Shown here: positions 17,741-24,561 of the stretch, piece by piece
How the letters are laid out: every line of letters starts with the position of its first letter
Position numbering within the stretch: position 1 is the first letter of the stretch
Assembly (NCBI RefSeq): GCF_016741785.1
Contig: NZ_JAERRL010000004.1
Coordinates: 349,902-413,901 of the forward strand
From: Streptomyces sp. 7-21
Lineage (GTDB): Bacteria > Actinomycetota > Actinomycetes > Streptomycetales > Streptomycetaceae
Reading direction: 5' to 3'
Length of the DNA: 64,000 bases
Translations under genes and position numbers: made by a program
The notes under the pieces: model-generated
The model's database searches: none
What the model was told of the DNA's origin: nothing
What the model saw: only the letters and a program-made list of their open reading frames with translations

Positions 17741-17770
17741 GCCGTGATGTGCCGTGATGTGCCGTGATCC
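17741..17770. repeat. 10-bp tandem repeat, almost three copies
   Basis: GCCGTGATGT occurs twice back to back, followed by GCCGTGATCC, in the 95-bp gap between the GlnX-like stop (17826) and the GlnH-like start. A 10-bp period places each copy on the same face of the helix. Confidence 0.6.
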
Positions 17771-17825
17771 GCCGTTGTCCGGCGCTCCCCGCCGCCGCGT
17801 GCCGTGCGTCCCGGCCCGCACCCGG

Positions 17826-19220
17826 TCACCGGTACTCCGACAGCCGGCTGCCGATGCCGAGCACGGCCGCCAGCGCGCCGAGCGCCGCGAGGGCCAGCGC
17901 GGCGGCCGGAGACAGCCCGTCCAGCGCGTCGCGCCCGCCGGTGGCGGCCCGTTCGAACCGCTCCTGCTCGTGGCCGACGGCCCCTTCCAGCGCGTCGTCC
18001 ACCTGGTCGAACGACTCGCGGGTCGAGCCCTGGCCGCCCGTCACCCGTTCCACGGCGCCGTCGTAGTCGCCGAGGCGCTCCTGCTCGCGGGCCTCCTGAT
18101 GGCGGTCACGCCATTCGCCGGTGGCGCGGAGGGCGTTCTCGACCCACTGGCGGCCCCGGTCGTCCCCGGCCAGGTCGGCGGCGCGGCCCAGCAGGCCCGC
18201 ATCCTCGCCGGTGTCCTCCGCGCCGCCGCTGGGGCCGGCCAGGTCGGCCATGTGCGCGGCGTAGCTGTCCTCGAACTGCTCGCCCGCCCCGCGCGCCACC
18301 AGGACCATGTTCTCGTCACCGCGCGCCTGAAGCGCCTCGGCCCAGGCATCGGTCAGCACGCTGAGCGACGCGGCGGCGTCGTTCCTGGCCTCGTTCAGAT
18401 GGGTGCGGGCGACCGCGTGCGAGCCCGCGAGCCAGACCAGCAGGGCCGCCGCCGCGGCGGTGGCGGCGAGCAGGCCGGGGTTGAACACCCGGTTGGTGCG
18501 GCGGTATTCGCGCAGCTGCGCCCATGCCAGGACGGCGAGGCAGGCCGTGCCGGCCGCCAGGGCGAGCCACGGCCAGGAGCGCGCCTGGTCGACGTCCTGC
18601 CGCAGCCGGGCGGATTCCAGGGCGTACAGCCGGTCGGCGAGCGACAGCAGTTCCTGCATCAGCTCGTCGGCGTACCGCAGGTAGGCGCCACCGAGCGGCA
18701 GCCCCTGCCGGTTGATGGCACGGGCGGTCTCCACCAGGCCGGTGTAGCGGGGGAGTTCCTGGCTGAGGGTCTCGATCAGGCGCTGCGACTCGCCCGTGCC
18801 CTCGCCGCGCGCGGCGGCCTCGGCCAGCAGCCGGGCGGCGCTGCCGATGTCGTCGGCGTAGCGTGACATGACGGCGGGTTCCTCCTCCGAGCCCGCCAGG
18901 AACGCCGCGGTGGCGGTGGTGTTGGCGTCCGCGAGCGACCGGTAGACGCCCGCCGCCGCGGCGCTCAGCGGCTGGCTGGAGGCGAGGACATGGTCGGCGG
19001 CCGACGAGCGGCCGGAGGTCTGCCAGGCCGTGACCGCGCCGAACAGCACCAGCAGCGCGGCCACGGCGGCGCCGGTCATCCGCAGCCTGCCCGGTTCGGT
19101 GCGGGCGGCGGCGCGCATGGTGGCCAGCCCTTCGGTGAGCGCCATCCGCCACGGCGGCGGGTCGGGCGGCGGCGCCGCGGCGCCCGCGGCCGCGGGCGGT
19201 GCGGTCGGCGGCTGCGACAC
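17826..19220 (-). CDS. glnX: GlnX-like four-helix membrane sensor
   Basis: A 464-residue membrane protein. There are four transmembrane segments: about residues 48-66 (MTGAAVAALLVLFGAVTAW), near 205-225 (WPWLALAAGTACLAVLAW), near 240-260 (LLAATAAAAALLVWLAGS) and at the C-terminus (ALALAALGALAAVLGIG). Between TM1-TM2 and TM3-TM4 lie two ~140-residue helical extracytoplasmic domains, the tandem four-helix-bundle layout of mycobacterial GlnX, which relays GlnH ligand binding to PknG. A short Pro/Ala-rich cytoplasmic N-terminus precedes TM1. GTG at 19220 has GGGAGG 9 bases upstream. First gene of the operon. Confidence 0.8.
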   Translation of the reverse strand: MSQPPTAPPAAAGAAAPPPDPPPWRMALTEGLATMRAAARTEPGRLRMTGAAVAALLVLFGAVTAWQTSGRSSAADHVLASSQPLSAAAAGVYRSLADANTTATAAFLAGSEEEPAVMSRYADDIGSAARLLAEAAARGEGTGESQRLIETLSQELPRYTGLVETARAINRQGLPLGGAYLRYADELMQELLSLADRLYALESARLRQDVDQARSWPWLALAAGTACLAVLAWAQLREYRRTNRVFNPGLLAATAAAAALLVWLAGSHAVARTHLNEARNDAAASLSVLTDAWAEALQARGDENMVLVARGAGEQFEDSYAAHMADLAGPSGGAEDTGEDAGLLGRAADLAGDDRGRQWVENALRATGEWRDRHQEAREQERLGDYDGAVERVTGGQGSTRESFDQVDDALEGAVGHEQERFERAATGGRDALDGLSPAAALALAALGALAAVLGIGSRLSEYR

Positions 19221-19260
19221 GTTCCGGGCCCTCCCCCCTCGCAGCGGTTGCTGGCCGCCA

Positions 19261-19288
19261 GTATGGCCGTTGCGCCAGGACGCCATAC
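19261..19288. promoter_or_regulatory. Inverted repeat in the GlnX promoter region
   Basis: GTATGGC and GCCATAC are exact 7-bp inverted repeats with 14 bases between them, so the centres are 21 bp (two helical turns) apart. The element lies 41-68 bases upstream of the GlnX-like start. On the minus strand it contains CATACT, a plausible -10 hexamer. Confidence 0.4.
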
Positions 19289-19365
19289 AGCCTTTGCGCG
19301 GATCCCGTGCCGATTTCCCGGCGTGGCGCCGGTGTTCCCGAACATCCGCACGGGGGGTGCTCCCG

Positions 19366-19391
19366 CTGGTCCGGCGCGCCCGCCGGACCAG
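19366..19391 (-). terminator. Hairpin after the GNAT gene
   Basis: CTGGTCCGGCG pairs perfectly with CGCCGGACCAG (11 bp) around a 4-base loop, 12 bases beyond the GNAT stop. It separates that gene from the GlnX operon. No clear T-run, as is common in Streptomyces. Confidence 0.6.
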
Positions 19392-19402
19392 GGCGGCGGT
19401 GG

Positions 19403-20020
19403 CTAGCCGAGGCGCTTGCCGAGGTACACGACGTCCTCGTCGGGGACGGAGGGCGTGAGTTCGGTGAAGCCGAGCCGGTCGTAGAAGGCGCGGGCGTTGG
19501 TGTTGGCCGGGTTCAGCCCCAGGTGGACACCGGGCACGCCGCGGGCGCGCAGGGCGTCCCACAGGGCCGTCATCAGGCGGCGGCCGAAGCCCTGGCGCTG
19601 GCCCTCGGGGAGCAGGTCGATGTGCAGGTGTGCCGGGTACGCGCGGACGACCTCGGGGTCCATCATGGTCTCCGGGTGGTGCAGCAGGTACCGCAAGGTG
19701 GCGTCGGGACCGTCCGGTTCGCCGTCGGGGGCGGGGTAGCGGTCGGCCAGCGGCGGCAGCCATTCCCGCCGGAAGCGCTCGTAGTAGGCGGGGGAGTCGT
19801 CGGTGCCGACGATGTAGCCGATGGCGCGCTCGCCGTTGTCGGCGACGAAGACGAGGTCCGGGTCGAACGCCGCGTAGGGTGCCGCGAACAGCAGCGGCAG
19901 CAGCTCGGGCTCGCGGAAGTGGCCCCGCGCGTCGCCGCCCACGTGTCCGGTGCGTATGCAGATGTCGTCGAGGGCGGCGCGGTCGGAGGGACGGTAGCCG
20001 CGGATGATCACGTCACTCAT
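19403..20020 (-). CDS. GNAT-family N-acetyltransferase
   Basis: A 205-residue acetyltransferase. The acetyl-CoA pyrophosphate loop is LLPEGQRQGFGRRLM (Q-x-x-G-x-G), preceded by the beta strand AHLHIDLLP and followed by GVHLGLNPANTNARAFYDRLGF, a late GNAT motif. The N-terminal MSDVIIRGYRPSDRAAL is the usual first strand and helix. Acceptor substrate unknown; the long central insertion with a His-rich segment (RYLLHHPETMMDPEVVRAYPAH) resembles GNATs related to the bacterial acetyltransferase domain of OGA-like proteins, which I offer only as a possibility. Monocistronic by its terminator. Confidence 0.85.
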   Translation of the reverse strand: MSDVIIRGYRPSDRAALDDICIRTGHVGGDARGHFREPELLPLLFAAPYAAFDPDLVFVADNGERAIGYIVGTDDSPAYYERFRREWLPPLADRYPAPDGEPDGPDATLRYLLHHPETMMDPEVVRAYPAHLHIDLLPEGQRQGFGRRLMTALWDALRARGVPGVHLGLNPANTNARAFYDRLGFTELTPSVPDEDVVYLGKRLG

Positions 20021-20065
20021 GGCGCACCATTCTCGGCGGCCGGACCCAGGCGGGCGAGGAGATAT

Positions 20066-20941
20066 TCAGGTGCCGGGGCCGGAGAGCTTGCGCAGCGTCA
20101 GGCCCGCCTCGTCCACCTGCTTGATCCCGGCCTGGTCCAGGGCCCGTTTGACGCGCCAGCGCAGCTCCCGTTCCACCGCGGCCGCCGTGCCCGGCTGGGT
20201 CCGCGCGGTGACCCGTACCGTCATGGTGTCCATGGTCACGGCGTCCAGCCCCAGCACCTCAACCGGCTGCCACAGCATCTCGTCGAACGGCTCGTCGCCG
20301 GCCATCTCCTCGCCCGCCGCCGTGATCAGCTCGCGGACGGTGTCCAGGTCGGTGCCGGCCGGGACCTGGACCTCGACCGAGGCCGTGGCCCAGCCCTGGC
20401 TCAGGTTGGCGACCCGCTTGATCTCGCCGTTGCGCACGTACCAGATCTCGCCGTCGTCGCCGCGCAGCGTCGTCACGCGCAGGCCGATCTCCAGCACGGT
20501 GCCCGTCGCCTCGCCGGCGTCGATGCGGTCGCCGACCCCGTACTGGTCCTCCAGCAGCATGAACATCCCGCTGAGCACGTCCGTGACGAGGTTGCGCGCG
20601 CCGAAGCCGATCGCGACGCCGATGATGCCCGCGCTGGCGACCAGCGGGCCGAGCTGGACCCCGAGTTCGGACAGGACCATCAGCGCGCCCGTGCCGAGCA
20701 CCAGCACCGAGGAGGCGCTGCGCAGCACGGAGCCGATCGTCTCCGAGCGCTGGCGCCGCCGCTCGGAGCTGGCCAGCGAGCCGCGGCCGGCGGAACGCTG
20801 GCGCTGCCGGTCGCCGCGGTTGAGCCGCGTGACGAACCGCGTGATCGCCCGGCGTATGACGAACCGGGCGGTGAAGGAGATCACCACGATGAGGACGATC
20901 CGCAGGCTCGCGGCGAGCCACGTCTCCCAGGCTTCGGCCAT
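20066..20941 (-). CDS. Small-conductance mechanosensitive channel (MscS family)
   Basis: A 291-residue membrane channel that opens under membrane tension to release solutes. Hydrophobic segments are at residues about 10-32, 75-95 and 100-125. The last is the pore helix, with the typical GIIGVAIGFGARNLVTDVLS. The beta domain follows with DQYGVGDRI and the C-terminal alpha/beta domain ends the protein. ATG at 20941 (MAEAWETW) is chosen because the upstream extension to GTG 21019 would encode only a Gly/Pro/Glu repeat (two GGACCCGGAGA units at 20959-20988). Divergent from the HNH gene. Confidence 0.88.
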   Translation of the reverse strand: MAEAWETWLAASLRIVLIVVISFTARFVIRRAITRFVTRLNRGDRQRQRSAGRGSLASSERRRQRSETIGSVLRSASSVLVLGTGALMVLSELGVQLGPLVASAGIIGVAIGFGARNLVTDVLSGMFMLLEDQYGVGDRIDAGEATGTVLEIGLRVTTLRGDDGEIWYVRNGEIKRVANLSQGWATASVEVQVPAGTDLDTVRELITAAGEEMAGDEPFDEMLWQPVEVLGLDAVTMDTMTVRVTARTQPGTAAAVERELRWRVKRALDQAGIKQVDEAGLTLRKLSGPGT

Positions 20942-21229
20942 TGGTCGTTCGGTGTCCTCTCCGGGTCCTTCTCCGGGTCCTTCGGTCGGCGTCCTCGCGG
21001 GGCGCCCTTCACACGCCACATACGCCGTCAGGCGGCGCCGGCAGATGACACGTCGCCCGCAGTGTCAACGGTACGCAGGAGCCGTGAGGGGAAGGCGGGG
21101 GAGCCGTGGCGGGCGGCACAAATCGTCGCATTTCCGTATCGTGGTGGCGCTTGGAGCCCCGCACGGGACACACTGTGGGAGATCGTCTCGGCGCGAGCCA
21201 CGTGCCGCCGACGGAAACGGAGGGCATCC

Positions 21230-21778
21230 GTGCCACACGTCCTGGTCCTCAACGCCTCGTACGAGCCGCTCGGCGTCGTGCCGGTCCGCCGCGCGCTCAT
21301 CCTGCTGCTGAACGACAAGGCCGTGAGCCTGGAAAACTCCGGCACTCTGATGCGGAGCGCCACGCACGCGATACCCGCGCCGAGCGTGGTGAGGCTCAAA
21401 CGGTTCGTCCGTGTCCCCTACCGTACCTCCGTGCCGCTGACCCGCCGCGCCCTGTTCGCCAGGGACGGCGGGCGCTGTGTCTATTGCGGCGGTGTCGCCA
21501 CCAGCGTCGACCACGTGATCCCCCGCAGCCGCGGCGGGCAGCATGCCTGGGACAACGTGGTGGCCGCCTGCCGCCGCTGCAACCACCTCAAGGCCGACCG
21601 CCACGTCGCCGAACTCGGCTGGCGCCTGCGCCACAAGCCAGGGCCGCCCTCGGGGCTGGCCTGGCGCATCATCGGCACCGGCCACCGGGACCCGCGCTGG
21701 CTGCCGTACCTGCGGCCGTACGGCGCGGACGACGCGCTGGCGAGGATCGAGGGGAGGACCGCGCCCGGAGGGATCTAG
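21230..21778 (+). CDS. HNH endonuclease
   Basis: A 182-residue nuclease. The first ~70 residues (HVLVLNASYEPLGVVPVRRA) are the typical N-terminal lead of actinobacterial McrA/HNH proteins. The HNH core has structural zinc cysteines Cys83, Cys86, Cys114 and Cys117 (CVYCGG and CRRCN), the catalytic region VDHVIPRSRGG with Asp94-His95, and Asn109 (AWDNVVAAC). It should nick or cut DNA with a metal ion; the biological target is not known, and the gene is widely conserved rather than part of an island. GTG at 21230 has GGAGG 6 bases upstream. Confidence 0.92.
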   Translation: MPHVLVLNASYEPLGVVPVRRALILLLNDKAVSLENSGTLMRSATHAIPAPSVVRLKRFVRVPYRTSVPLTRRALFARDGGRCVYCGGVATSVDHVIPRSRGGQHAWDNVVAACRRCNHLKADRHVAELGWRLRHKPGPPSGLAWRIIGTGHRDPRWLPYLRPYGADDALARIEGRTAPGGI

Positions 21779-21975
21779 GCAGGCCGTGCTTCCCGCGCCT
21801 TCCGCGTTTTCTTCACCCCTGGCGCGGTGACATCGGCCACTTTTCCGCCGCAGACGCGCTGTTCCAGCATGATTTCCGTGGATTCGGGTCGCGGACACGG
21901 ATGAGGTGGCGTTGACTGGGTAGGGCAGGCCGTACAGCCGTCCGGCACCTCCCGGAAGCGAACGGAGTGACCCAC

Positions 21976-22179
21976 GTGGCCGCAGCCACACTGCCCCTCG
22001 ACCCGCCCCGCCTGATAGCCCTGCCCGACCGGCCGGAGCGCACGCCGCTGACCAGCGAGCCGCCGCTGGCCGAAGCCGCGCCGCTGACCAGCGAGCCGCC
22101 GCTCGCGGCCGAGCCGCCGCTGACCTCGGAGGCGGTGTACCCCGAGCCGGAGTGGCACGCGGAGACCGCGCACGGCTGA
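21976..22179 (+). CDS. Small repeat protein (TSEPPL repeats) coupled to the MalQ homologue
   Basis: A 67-residue protein without cysteine, signal peptide or membrane helix. Its middle is repetitive: PLTSEPPLAE, then PLTSEPPLAA, then EPPLTSEAV. The DNA repeats show the same pattern, so the protein arose or grew by short tandem duplication. GTG at 21976 is favoured by GGAG 8 bases upstream; GTG at 21967 is possible. The stop TGA overlaps the ATG of the next gene (TGATG), so translation of the MalQ homologue is probably coupled to it. Function unknown; an intrinsically disordered partner or leader-like role is only a guess. Confidence 0.65.
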   Translation: MAAATLPLDPPRLIALPDRPERTPLTSEPPLAEAAPLTSEPPLAAEPPLTSEAVYPEPEWHAETAHG

Positions 22180-24140
22180 TGGCGTCCCTGTCCCAGCTGG
22201 CCGCCGCCCACGGGGTCGCCACCAGCTACCTTGCGGCCGGCGGCAGGCGCGTGGCGGTGCCCGAGGCCACCGTCGCCGCCGTGCTCGACGCGCTGGGCGT
22301 GCCCAGCGCCGGGGAGACCGGCGCCGGGACGCGCCCGCTGCTGCCGCCGGCGATCGCGTTATCCGGCTTACCCGGGGACGGCGTCCCCGCCCCCTTACGC
22401 ACCCTCCCCGAGGGCACCGACCTCGTCGTCGTCACGGAGGACGGCCAGGAGACGCCCTGGCGGCCCCGCCCGCCGGCGCACCCGTCCTTCCCCGGGCTCC
22501 CGCCCGGCTACCACACGCTGCTGGCTCGCGCGCCCGGCGGCCGCACCGCCCGCGCCCGGCTCATCGTGCCGCCCGGGCCGCTTCCCGCCCCCGCCCGCCG
22601 CCGGTTCGGCCTCCTCACCCGCCTGACCGCGCTCGGCTCGCTCCGCTCCTGGGGGCGCGGCGACCTCGTCGATCTGGCCGACCTCGCCAGCTGGGCGGGC
22701 CACACCCTCGGCGCCGGGTTCCTCGTCGTCGACCCGCTCCACGCCGCCGTGCCCGAGGACGGTCCGGGACGCCCCGGCAACCGCCGCTACCCCGACCCCG
22801 TGCACCTGCGGATCGAGGACATTCCCGAGTTCCCCTACCTGGCGCCGGAGGACCGGCGCCGCCTGGAGCCGGTGCTGGCCGGCGCCGCCGACCTGCGCCG
22901 CGCCGCCCTGGCCCAGGGCACACCCGGCGCCCGGGACGCCGTGTGGGCCCTGAAACGGCGTGCCCTGGAGATCCTGCGCGCGGTCCCGCTCAGCCCTGGC
23001 CGCCGCGCCGCCTACCACGCCTATCTCGCCGAGCAGGGGCAGGCGCTGGAGGACCACGCCACCTGGTGCGCGCTCGCCGAGCTCTACGGGCCCGACTGGC
23101 GGCTGTGGCCGCCCGGGCTGCGCGACCCCCGCTCACCCGACACCGCCCGCGCCCGCGCCGACCACCTGGAGCGCGTCGACTTCCACAGCTGGCTCACCTG
23201 GCTCGCCGACACCCAGCTCGCCCGCGTCCAGCGCGTCGCCCGCGCCGCCGGGATGGACATCGGCCTGGTGCACACCCTGGCGCCCGGGGCGCACCCGCAC
23301 GGCTCGGAGGCGTGGACGGCCCAGGGGCTGCTGGCACGCGGCATGTCGCTGGGCGAGCCGCCCGGCGATGACCACCCCGAGGGCCGCGACTGGGGCGTGC
23401 CGCCCTGGTGTCCGAGCGCGCTGGCCGGGGCCGGGTACGAGCCGTGGCGCGAGCCGCTCGCCGGGGTGCTGCGCCACGCCGGCGGGGTGCGCACCGGGCC
23501 GCTGGCCGGGCTGTACCGGCAGTGGTGGATCCCCGAGGGCGCCCCGCCCGACCAGGGCACCTACGTGACGCTGGACCCCCGCGCGGTCCTCGCAGTGCTG
23601 GCGCTGGAGGCCCACCGCGCCGGGGCGCTCGTGCTCGGCGAGCTGCCGCCGCCCGGGCCGGAGCGGGAGGCGGCGCGGCGGCTGGGCCTGACCGGCGTCA
23701 CGGACCTGGCGGCCGCCGGCCCCGGGCTGGCCCGGGCGTGGGACCGCGGCCGCGGTGCCCCCGCCGCGCGCGACGGCTGGCCCGGGGACGGCCTGGCGGC
23801 GGTCACCCTGGACGGGCGCGACCCGGCGACCGCGCGGCTCGCGGCGCCCGGGGCCAGCGCGTGGCTGGACCTGTTTGCCCGGCTCGGGCTGATGCCCAGG
23901 GGCGCGGGGGAGGAGCGGCGCCTGATCGCCGCGCACCGCTTCCTTGCCCGCACCCCGGCCCGGCTGGTCGGCGTGTGGCTGGCCGACGCCGCCGGGCCGC
24001 CGCCGCGGCGCGGCGGGGCCGCGACGCTGGAGGAGATCACCGCTTCGCCCCGGGCGGTGGCGCTGGCGCGGGCCGTGCGGGAGGAGCTCGGGGAGGGCTC
24101 GCCGGGGGTTGCCCGGCGGCGGCGGAAGGGCGGGCGCTAG
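22179..24140 (+). CDS. malQ: MalQ-family 4-alpha-glucanotransferase homologue, apparently catalytically degenerate, three TTA codons
   Basis: A 653-residue relative of amylomaltase. Family features are the N-terminal domain (QLAAAHGVATSYLAAGG), RRFGLLTRLTALGS, and WWIPEGAPPDQGTYV near residue 449. Expected catalytic positions have changed. Where MalQ has RIDH there is RTGP, with Gly440 in place of the nucleophile Asp. GED becomes GEL, keeping Glu488. TTHD becomes TLDG, with Gly546 in place of Asp. The PGT...YPNWR segment near residue 605 is missing. The frame is intact, so this is not simple decay. Leu61, Leu64 and Leu73 are TTA codons (22359, 22368, 22395), implying need for BldA tRNA. Start ATG overlaps the small gene's stop. 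Confidence 0.85.
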   Translation: MASLSQLAAAHGVATSYLAAGGRRVAVPEATVAAVLDALGVPSAGETGAGTRPLLPPAIALSGLPGDGVPAPLRTLPEGTDLVVVTEDGQETPWRPRPPAHPSFPGLPPGYHTLLARAPGGRTARARLIVPPGPLPAPARRRFGLLTRLTALGSLRSWGRGDLVDLADLASWAGHTLGAGFLVVDPLHAAVPEDGPGRPGNRRYPDPVHLRIEDIPEFPYLAPEDRRRLEPVLAGAADLRRAALAQGTPGARDAVWALKRRALEILRAVPLSPGRRAAYHAYLAEQGQALEDHATWCALAELYGPDWRLWPPGLRDPRSPDTARARADHLERVDFHSWLTWLADTQLARVQRVARAAGMDIGLVHTLAPGAHPHGSEAWTAQGLLARGMSLGEPPGDDHPEGRDWGVPPWCPSALAGAGYEPWREPLAGVLRHAGGVRTGPLAGLYRQWWIPEGAPPDQGTYVTLDPRAVLAVLALEAHRAGALVLGELPPPGPEREAARRLGLTGVTDLAAAGPGLARAWDRGRGAPAARDGWPGDGLAAVTLDGRDPATARLAAPGASAWLDLFARLGLMPRGAGEERRLIAAHRFLARTPARLVGVWLADAAGPPPRRGGAATLEEITASPRAVALARAVREELGEGSPGVARRRRKGGR

Positions 24141-24141
24141 G

Positions 24142-24417
24142 GTGGATGCCGTGGTCGATGTGAGTAAGCCTGTGAGTGAGCCCAGCCAGCAGCACGGGCG
24201 GCGTCGCGGCGCGGTGCGCGCCGCGGGTGTCACGGCCCTGACGGGGCTGGTGCTGCTGCTGTCGTCCCCCGCCGCCCACGCGCTGATGCGCGACGACGGC
24301 GACGACCCGGGCAGCGGCCTGAGCGTCTTCGAGACGCTGGGCCTGTTCGTCCTCACGCCCGTGCTGCTGTTCGCGGTGATCGCCGGGCTCGTGGTCGTCA
24401 CCGACCGCAAGCGCTGA
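24142..24417 (+). CDS. Small membrane protein, unknown function
   Basis: A ~91-residue protein. Residues about 27-49 form a hydrophobic segment ending LLLSSPAAHA, which reads as a cleavable signal peptide or first helix. A short acidic linker (DDGDDPGSG) and a C-terminal helix (LFVLTPVLLFAVIAGLVVV) end in TDRKR, so the C-terminus is cytoplasmic. Such small anchored proteins are common in Streptomyces and this one has no assigned role. It begins right after the MalQ homologue, with possible starts GTG at 24142, 24151 or 24160. It is followed by a strong terminator. Confidence 0.7.
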   Translation: MDAVVDVSKPVSEPSQQHGRRRGAVRAAGVTALTGLVLLLSSPAAHALMRDDGDDPGSGLSVFETLGLFVLTPVLLFAVIAGLVVVTDRKR

Positions 24418-24432
24418 CGCCCCGCGCCGTTC

Positions 24433-24459
24433 GCCCGGTCCCGCGGCTGCGGGCCGGGC
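24433..24459 (+). terminator. Intrinsic terminator after the small membrane protein
   Basis: GCCCGG pairs with CCGGGC and the inner CCCGC with GCGGG around a GGCT loop, with one unpaired T. The hairpin is followed by TTTCGT. It closes the malQ unit. Confidence 0.75.
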
Positions 24460-24501
24460 TTTCGTCGTGCCCTGGAACCCGGCGCGCGGGGTGCGGAAGA
24501 G

Positions 24502-24547
24502 GCGGCACCGGGCCGGGCGGGCCGTCAGCCGGCCCGCCCGGTGCCGC
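24502..24547. terminator. Long hairpin between convergent genes
   Basis: GCGGCACCGGG at the left and the matching segment at the right (ending CCGGTGCCGC) form an ~18-bp stem with a 5-base bulge and a TCAGC loop. It lies 15 bases from the pepN stop, so it probably ends pepN transcription and backs up the preceding terminator. Confidence 0.65.
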
Positions 24548-24561
24548 GTGCGGCGGGACGG

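Noticed and set aside
21976..22179. RiPP precursor peptide
   Set aside because: Repeats and small size are suggestive, but there is no Cys, no leader-core pattern and no modifying enzyme, protease or dedicated exporter next to it.
22179..24140. MalQ homologue as a frameshifted pseudogene
   Set aside because: The frame is uninterrupted over 653 codons with family motifs at both ends and normal third-position GC; the changed residues are in-frame substitutions.
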